Shown here: positions 1 to 8,177 of the stretch, piece after piece
Position numbering within the stretch: the stretch's first letter is position 1
How the letters are laid out: each line of letters starts with the position of its first letter
DNA from: an uncultured Planctomycetota bacterium
GTDB taxonomy: Bacteria > Planctomycetota > Phycisphaerae > Sedimentisphaerales > UBA12454
Direction of reading: 5' to 3'
Length of the DNA: 64,000 nt
Assembly: GCA_903847315.1 (NCBI GenBank)
Contig: CAINDG010000048.1
Coordinates: 1-64,000, forward strand
Translations under genes and position numbers: made by a program
Notes under the pieces: model-generated
Told to the model about the DNA's origin: nothing
Seen by the model: the letters and a program-made list of their open reading frames with translations, nothing else
The model's database searches: none

Positions 1-29
1 GGAAATTGAATTAAGAAAGGACAGAACCA

Positions 30-254
30 ATGAATGAAAATGGACAAAATCACCATCGGCAGGAAAGGGAGGAGCACAACAAGGAACATCAGGACAATAG
101 GCCTTACTGGAAACGGATACATCATACCTGGAGTTTTTGGGTTTTCTTGTTTTTGATGTTAGCTGCCATCATATATTACATGCTGAGCGATAACTTGTCA
201 TTGCGGCCTCGCATCCAACCACAGCAACCGCCTTCAGGCGCCGTTGGAAAATAG
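30..254 (+). CDS. small single-pass membrane protein, unknown function
   Basis: A 74-residue protein. A charged, His/Asn/Glu-rich N-terminus (about residues 1-27) precedes the segment RPYWKRIHHTWSFWVFLF, and a single hydrophobic helix covers about residues 34-51. The tail is short and Pro/Gln-rich. An AAGAAAGGA purine tract lies about 9 bases before the ATG, so translation is plausible. The helix lacks the start-transfer signal features and cleavage site of a signal peptide, so it is probably a membrane anchor with the charged end in the cytoplasm. The partner genes lie outside the window to the left. I do not recognise a characterised family, and no function is claimed. Confidence 0.6.
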   Translation: MNENGQNHHRQEREEHNKEHQDNRPYWKRIHHTWSFWVFLFLMLAAIIYYMLSDNLSLRPRIQPQQPPSGAVGK

Positions 255-365
255 CAAAATACCCTGGACTTTTACAACCTCAAAGAGACCACGGCGAAAA
301 TATGTCCGAAATCAGAAACTGGAACTGGTGCAGCAATAAATAATTAAACTCTGATAATCACCTTG
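255..365. other. intergenic gap, nothing recognised
   Basis: Short gap between a plus-strand and a minus-strand gene whose 3' ends face each other. I see no strong stem-loop followed by a T-run, and no conserved reading frame beyond a 13-codon one at 302. Confidence 0.5.
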
Positions 366-1154
366 TTAGTCTTCTCTATAACTGCAAAACGTCCTGTCAT
401 TTTCCCATACCGTTATGCAATGGAGTTTGAAAGGTTTGAATTTATTTGACAACTTTTTAAACGCGAACTCGGCTATATTTTCCACTGTGGGATTTACTTT
501 TTTGAAATACGAGACATCTGCGTTTAGATTTTTATGGTCAACGGTTCGGATAAACTCTTTTTCGACTATCTTTTCGAACTCGATTGCTTTTAAGGACTTG
601 CCTTTTGTCGGCTTTTTGACTGTTACTTCGACGACATAGTTATGGCCGTGTCCGCAGCGGTTGGCGCATTTGCCGAAGACCTGGCAGTTTTTATCGTCGG
701 AAAATTTTTTGTTCCACAGCATATGACTTGCCGAAAATTCAAATTTTTCAGAGAAATAAAGCATATTACCCTCTCTTTCCTTTATACCCAGTTTTCTTGC
801 CGGCATAAGTTCGACAGCCAGGTAATTAAGTTTGACCGGCAGAAAATCCTTTTCGATTGTTTGCCAGACTTTGCCGAGCAGTTGTCCGATTTGTTCGAAG
901 CTGCTGTTTGGATGACTTTTTACAAATTTATCAAAAATTCCAACGGCCTTGTTTCTGACGATTTTATCGATATCTGAAACATTGACGACAAAGCCGGTAT
1001 CTTTATTTGCGTTGCTTTTAAGTTCGACCCAAAGCGAGAAAAACAGGGCCAGGCCGGTTGCTGTCGGTTTTGCGCAATATGAATTTGCGCCTAAGTCCGT
1101 TGATTTTCCAAATGGATTTATTGCGAATCTGACTTGTCTTACGAGTTTATGCAT
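366..1154 (-). CDS. 6-pyruvoyltetrahydropterin synthase-like protein with a duplicated, degenerate N-terminal domain
   Basis: A 262-residue protein, about twice the usual length of a PTPS/QueD protein. The C-terminal half (from about residue 131) is a full PTPS domain. It has zinc histidines in FSASHML and in GHGHNY, a candidate catalytic Cys in FGKCANRCGHGHNY, the DHKNLNADV segment and PTVENIA with its glutamate. These match animal-type PTPS spacing more closely than the short bacterial QueD pattern. The N-terminal half keeps the fold-like spacing but lacks the HxH zinc motif, so it looks like a catalytically dead repeat. The gene lies just downstream of folE on the same strand, and FolE makes the dihydroneopterin triphosphate that this family uses. 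Substrate is open: 6-pyruvoyltetrahydropterin, 6-carboxytetrahydropterin, or a side-chain-cleaving PTPS. Confidence 0.8.
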   Translation of the reverse strand: MHKLVRQVRFAINPFGKSTDLGANSYCAKPTATGLALFFSLWVELKSNANKDTGFVVNVSDIDKIVRNKAVGIFDKFVKSHPNSSFEQIGQLLGKVWQTIEKDFLPVKLNYLAVELMPARKLGIKEREGNMLYFSEKFEFSASHMLWNKKFSDDKNCQVFGKCANRCGHGHNYVVEVTVKKPTKGKSLKAIEFEKIVEKEFIRTVDHKNLNADVSYFKKVNPTVENIAEFAFKKLSNKFKPFKLHCITVWENDRTFCSYRED

Positions 1155-1160
1155 TAATTT

Positions 1161-1197
1161 ATCCTATACCCTATCCCCTAAACCCTATACCCTAACT
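1161..1197. repeat. degenerate CCCTATA/CCCTAAA heptamer tract
   Basis: The gap between folE and the PTPS-like gene is made of short degenerate tandem units of the form CCCTATA, CCCTAAA and CCCTAACT. It resembles other low-complexity heptamer tracts in this window (26037-26075, 17957-17980, and inside coaB). No coding function is seen. Confidence 0.6.
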
Positions 1198-1767
1198 GCT
1201 ATGCATAAGGCTCAGGACTTCTGCTCTGCTGCGGGGGTCTTTTTTGAATGTGCCGCGGAGCGCGCTGGTAACCATAATTGAGCCGGGTTTCTTGATGCCT
1301 CGTATCGTCATACAGCTATGCGACGCTTCCAGTACGACGGCAACTCCCTGCGGCCTTAAATGTTCATTAAGAAAATCTGCGATTTGCGCTGTTAGCCGCT
1401 CCTGCACTTGCAATCTTTTCGCGAAACAATCCACAATCCGCGCAAGTTTACTGACGCCCAGCACATATTGGTTCGGCAGATAGGCAACGTGAGCCTTTCC
1501 TATGAAAGGCATCATATGATGCTCACAAATGCTGTAAAAAGGGATGTCGCGAAGCAGGACTATCTCATCGCATTTTTCCTTAAATAAACTTTTTATGTGG
1601 TCGGCGGGGTCCTCGCCGCTGCCGGCGAGAAGCTCGGCATACATATTCGCGACACGTTTGGGAGTCAGCTTCAAACCTTCTCTGCTGATATCCTCCCCGA
1701 CGGCTTCGAGAATGTCCTTTACGGCTTTTTCAATTTTTCCAAAATCTATCTTCTTTCTTTCAGACAT
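1192..1767 (-). CDS. folE: GTP cyclohydrolase I
   Basis: A 191-residue protein of normal FolE length. It converts GTP to 7,8-dihydroneopterin triphosphate, the first step of folate and tetrahydropterin synthesis, in the cytoplasm. Visible motifs are the zinc-binding Cys and catalytic His of [23 protein letters not shown]-like [17 protein letters not shown], and the second zinc Cys in [10 protein letters not shown]. Its ATG overlaps the stop of the upstream pepA by one base (TAATG), so the two are translationally coupled. The PTPS-like gene follows 37 bases downstream. A second pterin gene, folK, lies at 40.7-41.8 kb. Confidence 0.96.
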   Translation of the reverse strand: MSERKKIDFGKIEKAVKDILEAVGEDISREGLKLTPKRVANMYAELLAGSGEDPADHIKSLFKEKCDEIVLLRDIPFYSICEHHMMPFIGKAHVAYLPNQYVLGVSKLARIVDCFAKRLQVQERLTAQIADFLNEHLRPQGVAVVLEASHSCMTIRGIKKPGSIMVTSALRGTFKKDPRSRAEVLSLMHSS

Positions 1768-3293
1768 TAAATCACCTCATTTGTCAGGAAACTTGTCAAA
1801 AGTCTTACGCCAAAACCTATCGAGCCTGCGGTAGTATATTTCAACATTGATTCGGCGGGGTCGGTCTTTCCGGCGATATCGAGATGAGCCCAGGACACTT
1901 CCTTTACAAACTCGCCAAGGAAGGCAGCGCCATTACAGGCGGCGCCCCATCTGGTAGCCTGATTTTTGAGGTCAGCGATTTTGCCTTTAATTTCATCGAT
2001 ATATTCCTGCTCATAAGGAAGCTGCCAAACAGGCTCGGAACTGTCCTTTGCGGCTTTTTCGAGCTTTTCGGCGAGCTTTTCATTGTTGCTGAAAAGACCG
2101 GCTTTGTGTTTGCCGAGGGCGACGACACAGGCGCCGGTCAAAGTCGCAACATCAATGACTGTTTTGCAATTGAGGCGTTTTGCCTGTTCGAGACCATCAC
2201 ATAAAACTAATCTGCCTTCGGCATCAGTATTCAAGACCTCGACTGTCTTGCCACTGAAAGTGGTAAGAATATCGCCGGGTAAGTAACTAGCGCCGTCAGG
2301 CCTGTTCTCGGCGGCACAAATAATGCCAATTACATTGACCGGCAATTTCAATTTGGCAATCACTTCCATCGTCATCAGGACAGCGGCACCGCCAGTCATA
2401 TCCATTTTCATTTCGTGCATATCGGTCGCGGGTTTTAAACTTATACCGCCGGAATCGAATGTTATGGCTTTTCCGACGAGCGCAATTGGTTCTTTATTTT
2501 TCGCTCTGCCTTTTGGGGTGTATTTCAAGATTATCATTCTGGGTTTATTAGTTGCGCCTCTGCCGACGTTTAAAAGGCCGCCCATTTTTTTCCGGGCTAA
2601 TTGTTTTTCATCGAAAACGGTGCAGCTGATTTTATTGGCGGCTGCGATTTTTTTTGCCTGATTCGCAAATTCCTGAGGATAGAGAATATTGGCGGGACGA
2701 TTACAAAGCGTCCTTGCGAAATTCTGGGCTTTGCCGATTATTTGGCCGACTTTTATGCCTTTGGAAAGTTTCGCAACATTTTTCTGATTGTCGTTAACAA
2801 GAGTAACGGAAAAAGTATTGCTTCTGCCGTTTTCCTGCTGAGTTACAAATTCGTCATATCTGTACCCGCCGAAATGAACGGCTTCAGCGACGGTTTTTCC
2901 TATCCTTTCGAAATCGGCGCCTGGCTCATTATAGTGCAAACAAATCGCAAGTGATTTTGCTTTTAAATTGACGGCTTCAAAGGCGATTTTTGAGTTGGCT
3001 TGCCGGAAAATTTCGGAGCAGGCTTTTTTTATTTCGCCAAAGCCGACGAGCAGAACTCTTTCAGCAGCAATTTTGCCGTGAGTGTAAAGAAAGATACTGC
3101 TGCCGGCGGCGGCTTTGAAATCGCCGATTTTTTTGAGCCTGCTTATCGCGCCGTCGAGCTTTTTATCAAGCGAATCGAGAATCTCGCTGTTTTTGGCGTC
3201 GCTGTAAACACCGAGGGCGAGACAATCAACTTTCAGTTTCATTATGTCGGCTTTCGCGACCTTTACATCTATTTTTATTAGTTGCTTTGGCAT
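1767..3293 (-). CDS. pepA: leucyl aminopeptidase (M17 family)
   Basis: A 508-residue cytosolic aminopeptidase that removes N-terminal residues from peptides. The C-terminal catalytic domain carries [26 protein letters not shown] and the family signature [10 protein letters not shown], which supply the two-metal site (Lys, Asp, Asp, Glu) and the catalytic Arg. The N-terminal half is the usual divergent macro-like domain. The length is typical of the family. It is the first gene of a pepA-folE-PTPS run. The ATG is followed by [12 protein letters not shown]; the upstream 275 bases are repeat-like and hold no other gene. Confidence 0.95.
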   Translation of the reverse strand: MPKQLIKIDVKVAKADIMKLKVDCLALGVYSDAKNSEILDSLDKKLDGAISRLKKIGDFKAAAGSSIFLYTHGKIAAERVLLVGFGEIKKACSEIFRQANSKIAFEAVNLKAKSLAICLHYNEPGADFERIGKTVAEAVHFGGYRYDEFVTQQENGRSNTFSVTLVNDNQKNVAKLSKGIKVGQIIGKAQNFARTLCNRPANILYPQEFANQAKKIAAANKISCTVFDEKQLARKKMGGLLNVGRGATNKPRMIILKYTPKGRAKNKEPIALVGKAITFDSGGISLKPATDMHEMKMDMTGGAAVLMTMEVIAKLKLPVNVIGIICAAENRPDGASYLPGDILTTFSGKTVEVLNTDAEGRLVLCDGLEQAKRLNCKTVIDVATLTGACVVALGKHKAGLFSNNEKLAEKLEKAAKDSSEPVWQLPYEQEYIDEIKGKIADLKNQATRWGAACNGAAFLGEFVKEVSWAHLDIAGKTDPAESMLKYTTAGSIGFGVRLLTSFLTNEVI

Positions 3294-3568
3294 TTTAACT
3301 CCTAAGTTAGAAACGCAGTTATCGGTTATCAGTTATCGGTTTTAATAGCCATCCATCTTCGCCATCCGCCGTCGCCAAAGGCTATGGCGAGACAAGAAGG
3401 CTTCGACGCGACAGGCAGAAAGACATTTTAACCGCAGATTGCGCGGATTTCACGGATATTTTTACCACGAATTAACACCCGCCATTTGGCGGGGTCTCGT
3501 TTTCAGCGGACGAATTCTTTCAACAACTCTCCAGTCTCTGGTTTTTTCGGGAACAAGAGCTTGCTAAA
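3294..3568. repeat. repeat-derived intergenic region with a small GC hairpin
   Basis: No gene is seen. The stretch starts with a direct repeat (GTTATCGGTTATCAGTTATCGGT at about 3316-3341). It continues with short palindromic and pyrimidine-rich pieces and a 'CCGCAGATTGCGCGGATTTCACGG' phrase at about 3431. A 7-bp stem CCCGCCA/TGGCGGG lies at 3478-3493. Such phrases look like dispersed repeat debris; a related phrase, ATCCGCGTAATCAGTG, occurs at 33436-33451. Confidence 0.45.
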
Positions 3569-5104
3569 TTACCGTATTTTTTTGTAAATCACTAACTGAG
3601 TCATCTCAGAAGCAGTGAAAGAAACATGAACCTCCGGAGACGGCCGATTGGCGCTCCTAAATGTGTCATGCACATTGAGGGTAATAGGTTCATAGATCTT
3701 CAGCAGAGGCGCTGATAGTTGTATGGGAGAGTATGGTATTACTCCGGACGCACTTTCACTGAAAATCCAATCTGGAAGGTCATTGATATTCATAGTTTTA
3801 ATTAATCGGCCGTTTATTACACGCATATCCGTATAAAAGATAAGCGGGAACTCCGAGTCAGGCACAAACACTGATTCATTCGGATTAGCGTTCTTTCGAA
3901 GATAACAGAGCACATCTTTGAATCGGTCTTCATAGTTGGAAGTAATCTCACGAATGAATTGTACAAACGGCATATCGACAGAATGCTGTGTTCGCAGAGG
4001 ATCCGCTGTGAAGACCGCAATCACATTCGAGCAACACAGTATAAGAATCAGCAGATAACGGAATACAGGAGGCCTGATATAATTAACCAGAATTACCGAT
4101 GTTAAGATTATAAGCACGGGGATTAATGGCATAAGATATCTGAAGAACAGGGCTGAAGGGATACTCAATACTATCAATTGGGCTGGTACTAATATCCATA
4201 GGAGAATTTCGGTATCTTTCATTGCAAGTCCTCCAGCCATGGAAGACTGCTTTCTGCGATTGGAAAAATACCATATTGGTATAATCAATACCAAAACAAG
4301 AGGCGTTATGTAAAAGTGCACCTCGGACAAGTAGTAGATAATGTTTTTTCCGAAATCACTAAGGACAATCTTATTCGATTGATGCCAGGGCTTTGCGTAA
4401 ACAAGCCATGGAATTGTAAGCAGTGCAAAACCCGTCAGACAAATCAAAAGGTCCCGAAGTAAGTTACGATGTTTGCGGCAAATAAGAGCCGCTGCGATGC
4501 ACAAGCTTAAAATATTTGCAGGAATAACAATATAGTTGCAATAGAACTGCGCGGCCAAAGCTAAAACAATATAGAGACCGCCTTTTTTGGGCTGAGCGGT
4601 GATTAGTAATTCATAACCATAGAGCAGCCAGATTTGCGCAAGAGCTAACACCGCATAATAACGGCATTGCCTGGCGTGAAGTAAGAAAGCCACATTAGTA
4701 ATGTAGAGCAACGCCGCGACAATTGTCAATTCGTGGTTATGATAAAGCCGCTGTGTTACAAACAACAGTGACACAACTGACAGAAGAGCAATCAATGCAA
4801 AAGGAAATCTTGCTGCAAAGGTACTCTTGCCGAACAGGCAAAACGATGCTGCCGTTACGTATTTATCAAGCCATGGTGCCCATACCCAAATATCGTTTTT
4901 ATTAGAATCCTGTCCACGACCTAGAACTGTAATATAGTTCTTGCCGTCCGTGACTTTAGGGATTCCAAATTTGATGATGTTTTGGGCCAAGAGAGCAGTT
5001 TCAGCTTCATCGCCCCAGAGCAGCCGATTATCCAATTTGTAGAATAGTAAAAAACCTGCCAACAGGACGAGAGTACTATAAACCAGCAGTAATTTTACAT
5101 TCAT
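3569..5104 (-). CDS. GT39/PMT-like polytopic membrane glycosyltransferase
   Basis: A 511-residue membrane protein with about ten hydrophobic segments. After the first helix comes LLWGDEAETALLAQ, whose acidic pair is the conserved luminal motif of the ArnT/PMT (GT-C) superfamily. A second luminal patch contains HARQCRYYAVLALAQ. A soluble C-terminal domain of about 110 residues follows. The family transfers sugars from polyprenyl-phosphate donors to lipid or protein on the outer face of the inner membrane; the acceptor here is unknown. I chose the ATG at 5104, with an AGGGAG Shine-Dalgarno 9 bases before it, over an in-frame TTG at 5110. It is not closely linked to other envelope genes. Confidence 0.8.
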   Translation of the reverse strand: MNVKLLLVYSTLVLLAGFLLFYKLDNRLLWGDEAETALLAQNIIKFGIPKVTDGKNYITVLGRGQDSNKNDIWVWAPWLDKYVTAASFCLFGKSTFAARFPFALIALLSVVSLLFVTQRLYHNHELTIVAALLYITNVAFLLHARQCRYYAVLALAQIWLLYGYELLITAQPKKGGLYIVLALAAQFYCNYIVIPANILSLCIAAALICRKHRNLLRDLLICLTGFALLTIPWLVYAKPWHQSNKIVLSDFGKNIIYYLSEVHFYITPLVLVLIIPIWYFSNRRKQSSMAGGLAMKDTEILLWILVPAQLIVLSIPSALFFRYLMPLIPVLIILTSVILVNYIRPPVFRYLLILILCCSNVIAVFTADPLRTQHSVDMPFVQFIREITSNYEDRFKDVLCYLRKNANPNESVFVPDSEFPLIFYTDMRVINGRLIKTMNINDLPDWIFSESASGVIPYSPIQLSAPLLKIYEPITLNVHDTFRSANRPSPEVHVSFTASEMTQLVIYKKIR

Positions 5105-5120
5105 AGCCAAAAACTCCCTG

Positions 5121-5163
5121 CGCTATCGCTTGGGCTCTGACCCCCCGGTAAAACCGGGGGCTA
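5121..5163. repeat. hairpin element CCCCCGGT-AAA-ACCGGGGG, copy 1 of a dispersed repeat
   Basis: A perfect 8-bp stem with a 3-base loop at 5142-5160. It is preceded by CTATCGCTTGGGCTCTGA and followed by CTAAAC, which contains the prfB stop codon. A related element lies at 21601-21694, sharing 'ATCGCTT...GGGCTCTG' and 'CCCC...GGGGCTAAA'. In the minus-strand direction of prfB no T-run follows, so it is not a typical intrinsic terminator. Confidence 0.55.
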
Positions 5164-6283
5164 AACAATTTTTTTATGTTTTTGTTCGGTACGGTACTGG
5201 AGATAACTATCGATAAAATCTTCGATGTCGCCATCCATTACAGCGTTGATATTTCCAGTCTGGAAATCGGTGCGATGGTCTTTTACCAACTGATAAGGCT
5301 GAAATACATAACTGCGAATCTGATTGCCCCAGGCGATTTCGCCTTTGTTGCCGTAAAGTTTGGCAAGTTCGCTGTCGCGTTTCTGCTGCTCGAGCATATA
5401 CAGTTTGCCTTTTAACATTTTCATCGCCTCGGCTTTATTGCGATGCTGAGAGCGGTCATTCTGGCACTGGGTTACTATTCCGGTCGGGAAATGCGTAATC
5501 CGAACCGCTGAACTTGTTTTATTGACGTGCTGGCCGCCTGCGCCGCCGGCACGATAGAAATCCAGCCGCAAATCTTTCTCGTCGATTTCGATAGCTATAT
5601 CGTCATCGTATTCCGGCATTACATCGACGGCGGCGAAAGTCGTATGCCTTCTTTTATTGGCGTCAAAGGGACTTATCCTGACCATTCTGTGAACGCCTGC
5701 TTCGCAGGAAAGTTTGCCGAAGGCAAATGGGCCGCTGACTTTCAGCGTAACCGAACGCAGACCCGCTTCTTCGCCCGCCAGTAAATCAAGCTCTTCGCAG
5801 CTGAATTTGTTCTGCTGGAAAAAACGAGTGTACATCCGCAGGAGCATACTGACCCAGTCGCAGCTTTCCGTACCGCCTGCGCCGGCGTGGATGCTGAAAA
5901 AGCAATTCTTCATATCGTCGGGGCCGCTGAGAAGGCCGGTGAGTTCTATCTGGGCGCAGCTTTTCTCGAGAAGCGCAGAGTCTTTTTCTATCTCGGTCAA
6001 TATCTGCTGGTCGTTTTCACTAACGGCAACATCGAAAAGTTCCGCTACATCTTTGACTTTTTTCTCGGCGCCGAGGAAAGGGTCAATAACGACTTTTAAG
6101 GCGCTGAGCTTCGAGACAATTTTTTTAGCCGAGTCCTGATTGTCCCAAAAGCCTGGCTGAGACATTTGTTCTTCAAGCTTTTGCCTTTCGGCCTGTTTGG
6201 CTGCTATGTCAAAGCCAGTCCCGGATTTTTGCGACCCGGGCCTTCAAATTTTCAACTGATGCTCTTACTTCGGCTATTTCCAT
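5161..6283 (-). CDS. prfB: peptide chain release factor 2, expressed through a programmed +1 frameshift
   Basis: RF2 ends translation at UGA and UAA codons. The main frame (6165 down to 5161) gives 334 residues starting inside the protein at MSQPGFWDN. It contains the methylated GGQ motif in RAGGAGGQHVNKTSSAV and, in the anticodon-mimic position, SPFDANKRRHTTFA (SPF tripeptide). The missing N-terminus is in another frame: ATG at 6283, 24 codons ending in KIRDWL, then CTT-TGA-C at 6214-6208. A +1 slip at CUU UGA C reads GAC and continues DIAAKQAERQKLEEQ into the main frame, for a total of 373 residues, normal for RF2. GGGAC lies a few bases upstream of the slip site in the place of the internal Shine-Dalgarno. 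The arrangement matches the autoregulated frameshift known in E. coli prfB. Confidence 0.95.
6205..6226 (-). promoter_or_regulatory. prfB programmed +1 frameshift site (CUUUGAC)
   Basis: On the minus strand the sequence reads TCCGGGACTGGCTTTGACATA. The in-frame TGA at 6211-6209 follows the slippery CTT at 6214-6212. A short G-rich tract precedes it and could pair weakly with 16S rRNA. Scarcity of RF2 would favour slippage, so RF2 would control its own synthesis. Confidence 0.9.
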
Positions 6284-6347
6284 TTATATATCCTTTTGTC
6301 AAAAATGACTTTATAACAGAATAATCGGGATTATGCAATTTAATTAA

Positions 6348-6395
6348 TTCTACTACGAGATTCTTCACTGCGCTGCGCTTCGTTCAGAATGACAG
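6348..6395. repeat. dispersed-repeat-like intergenic phrase
   Basis: Between prfB and the next gene lies ACGAGATTCTTCACTGCGCTGCGCTTCGTTCAGAATGACA. It contains the small palindrome GCGCTGCGC and looks like an intergenic repeat unit. Only this copy is obvious in the window, so the repeat status is an inference. Confidence 0.35.
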
Positions 6396-6397
6396 AG

Positions 6398-7132
6398 CTA
6401 ACCGGTTGTTTCAAGTTTGCCGGTTACGGCGTTAAAAACCAGACTCGAACCCGGCTGGACAACCAGAATTTCTTCATCGCTTTTTTGCGCGACGAGCAGT
6501 TTCTCAAGCAGCCTTGTGCTGCCGAGGAGTTCCTCGTACTTCCAGCCGTATTTTTCAGCGATGCCTTTGGTGATTTGCCTGTACCTGGCATCGTCTTTAT
6601 TTTCGGCGCTTGTGACGAAGACGGCCCTGCTGTAATTTTTCTGCCAGCCGGCCAGGAACTGCTCAATAATTTTTAAATCCTCGGCTTTGTATGTTTTGCC
6701 GAATTTTTCCACATTCAGTCCGATTCGAAGGCTTTGCTCGTAATTGGGATTTTCATCGAACCAGCCTGCGGTAAAATAATATGTGCCGGGACATTTGTTA
6801 AATTGCTCTTTATAAGCGGTATCGGAGCCGAGGAATAAAGTGATACAATCGTGGGCCTGCGGAATAACCAGCGGAATTTTTCGAGCCTTTAGCCCCTCGG
6901 TTCCTTTGCCGCAGATTCCATAGCCAAGTATTATCCGGCTATAATCGCCGCTGTCCGACGCCTTGTCTATGGTCTTCTGAACTTCGCGGGTAAGCTCAAC
7001 AGGAGTTTCGTGCAGGCCAAACGGCATAAATTCGAAATCCGCCTTTATATTCGCTTTTTCAGCGGCATTGCGGATATCAATACTCAAGACCTTACAGGCT
7101 ATAACGTAGACTTTGTTATTATTTTTTGTCAA
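6398..7132 (-). CDS. DUF1638-like protein
   Basis: A 244-residue soluble protein. It begins VYVIACKVLSIDI and carries the family-like phrases ILGYGICGKGTEGL and VIPQAHDCITLFLGS, with Cys and His residues conserved in DUF1638 proteins as I recall them. The biochemical role of DUF1638 is not established; in other genomes it often sits near corrinoid or methyltransferase genes, but none are here. The start is TTG at 7132 with AAGGA 6 bases upstream, and no in-frame ATG precedes the conserved region. It is transcribed divergently from the aldo/keto reductase gene, so the 76-base gap should hold two promoters. Confidence 0.75.
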   Translation of the reverse strand: MTKNNNKVYVIACKVLSIDIRNAAEKANIKADFEFMPFGLHETPVELTREVQKTIDKASDSGDYSRIILGYGICGKGTEGLKARKIPLVIPQAHDCITLFLGSDTAYKEQFNKCPGTYYFTAGWFDENPNYEQSLRIGLNVEKFGKTYKAEDLKIIEQFLAGWQKNYSRAVFVTSAENKDDARYRQITKGIAEKYGWKYEELLGSTRLLEKLLVAQKSDEEILVVQPGSSLVFNAVTGKLETTG

Positions 7133-7208
7133 ACTGCGTCCTTAAAAAATACTTTCCTGCTCTGCGGCTATATGATAAACTAATCAGTGCAATTTAGGGT
7201 ATAAAAAA

Positions 7209-8177
7209 ATGAAAAAAGCAAGACTTGGCAACTCGGGGCTTGAAATAACGAAGGTGGGCCTTGGTACGTGGGCAATCGGCGGGCCGTGGCTGTACGGCTG
7301 GGGGCCGCAGGATGATAACGATTCTATAAAGGCGATTCTCGAATCGCTCGAAGCGGGCGTTAACTGGCTGGATACGGCGCCGATTTACGGATTCGGACAC
7401 AGCGAGGAAATTGTCGCAAAGGCATTGTCGCAAACAAGCGTCAAACCAATTATCGCGACGAAGTGCGGGATTGTCTGGAGCAAGACGGTACAAAGAGAGA
7501 CCCGCCTGAAAACCGAAAGCATTATCGCTGAATGCGACGCGTCGCTGAAACGGCTGAAAGTCGATGTAATCGACCTTTACCAGATGCACTGGCCGGACCC
7601 GGATGAGGATTTGGAAGAAGGCTACGAGGCAATGGCGAAATGCGTCAAGGCGGGTAAGGTTCGGTATCTTGGCGTTTCCAATTTTAACGTCGAGCAGATG
7701 AAACGAGCGATGAAAATCCATCCTTTGACGTCGCTTCAGCCGCCATACAGTATGTTCAGACGCGATATTGAAGATGATATTCTGCCTTTCTGCAAAAAAA
7801 ATAATATCGGGGTGATAGTTTACAGTCCGCTGCAGAAAGGACTGCTGAGCGGGAAATTTACGCCTGAAAAAATTGCGGCGCTGCCGAAGGACGATGTAAG
7901 GCATATGGATTCGAATTTTAAACCGCCATTGCTCGATGTAAATCTGAAAATTATCGAACAATTAAGACAAATCGCAAAGCAAAACGGAATAACACCGGCA
8001 CAGTTAGCGATTGCCTGGACGATGCGAAATCCCGAAGTAACGGCAGCGATAGCCGGAGCACGTCGAGAAGGACAGATTAAGGAAACCGCACCGGCGGCGG
8101 ATATAACACTGTCCAAAGATGATATAGAGAAAATAGAAGAAATTTTAAAAGCAAGAAATGGGATATCTAAAAAATGA
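7209..8177 (+). CDS. aldo/keto reductase
   Basis: A 322-residue NAD(P)H-dependent oxidoreductase of the AKR TIM-barrel type. Visible are GLGTWAIGG, the catalytic Asp in [11 protein letters not shown] with Tyr in APIYG, Lys in [10 protein letters not shown], the His of [11 protein letters not shown], and [11 protein letters not shown]. The C-terminal cofactor segment is [16 protein letters not shown]. The native substrate cannot be named from sequence. Its TGA overlaps the ATG of purB by four bases (ATGA), so it leads an operon with purB and pyrE. Confidence 0.92.
   Translation: MKKARLGNSGLEITKVGLGTWAIGGPWLYGWGPQDDNDSIKAILESLEAGVNWLDTAPIYGFGHSEEIVAKALSQTSVKPIIATKCGIVWSKTVQRETRLKTESIIAECDASLKRLKVDVIDLYQMHWPDPDEDLEEGYEAMAKCVKAGKVRYLGVSNFNVEQMKRAMKIHPLTSLQPPYSMFRRDIEDDILPFCKKNNIGVIVYSPLQKGLLSGKFTPEKIAALPKDDVRHMDSNFKPPLLDVNLKIIEQLRQIAKQNGITPAQLAIAWTMRNPEVTAAIAGARREGQIKETAPAADITLSKDDIEKIEEILKARNGISKK

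Noticed and set aside
7194-7961. A 255-codon minus-strand frame over the aldo/keto reductase gene
   Set aside because: It is antisense to a gene with clear catalytic motifs, and its composition is Arg/Phe-rich as expected of a shadow.
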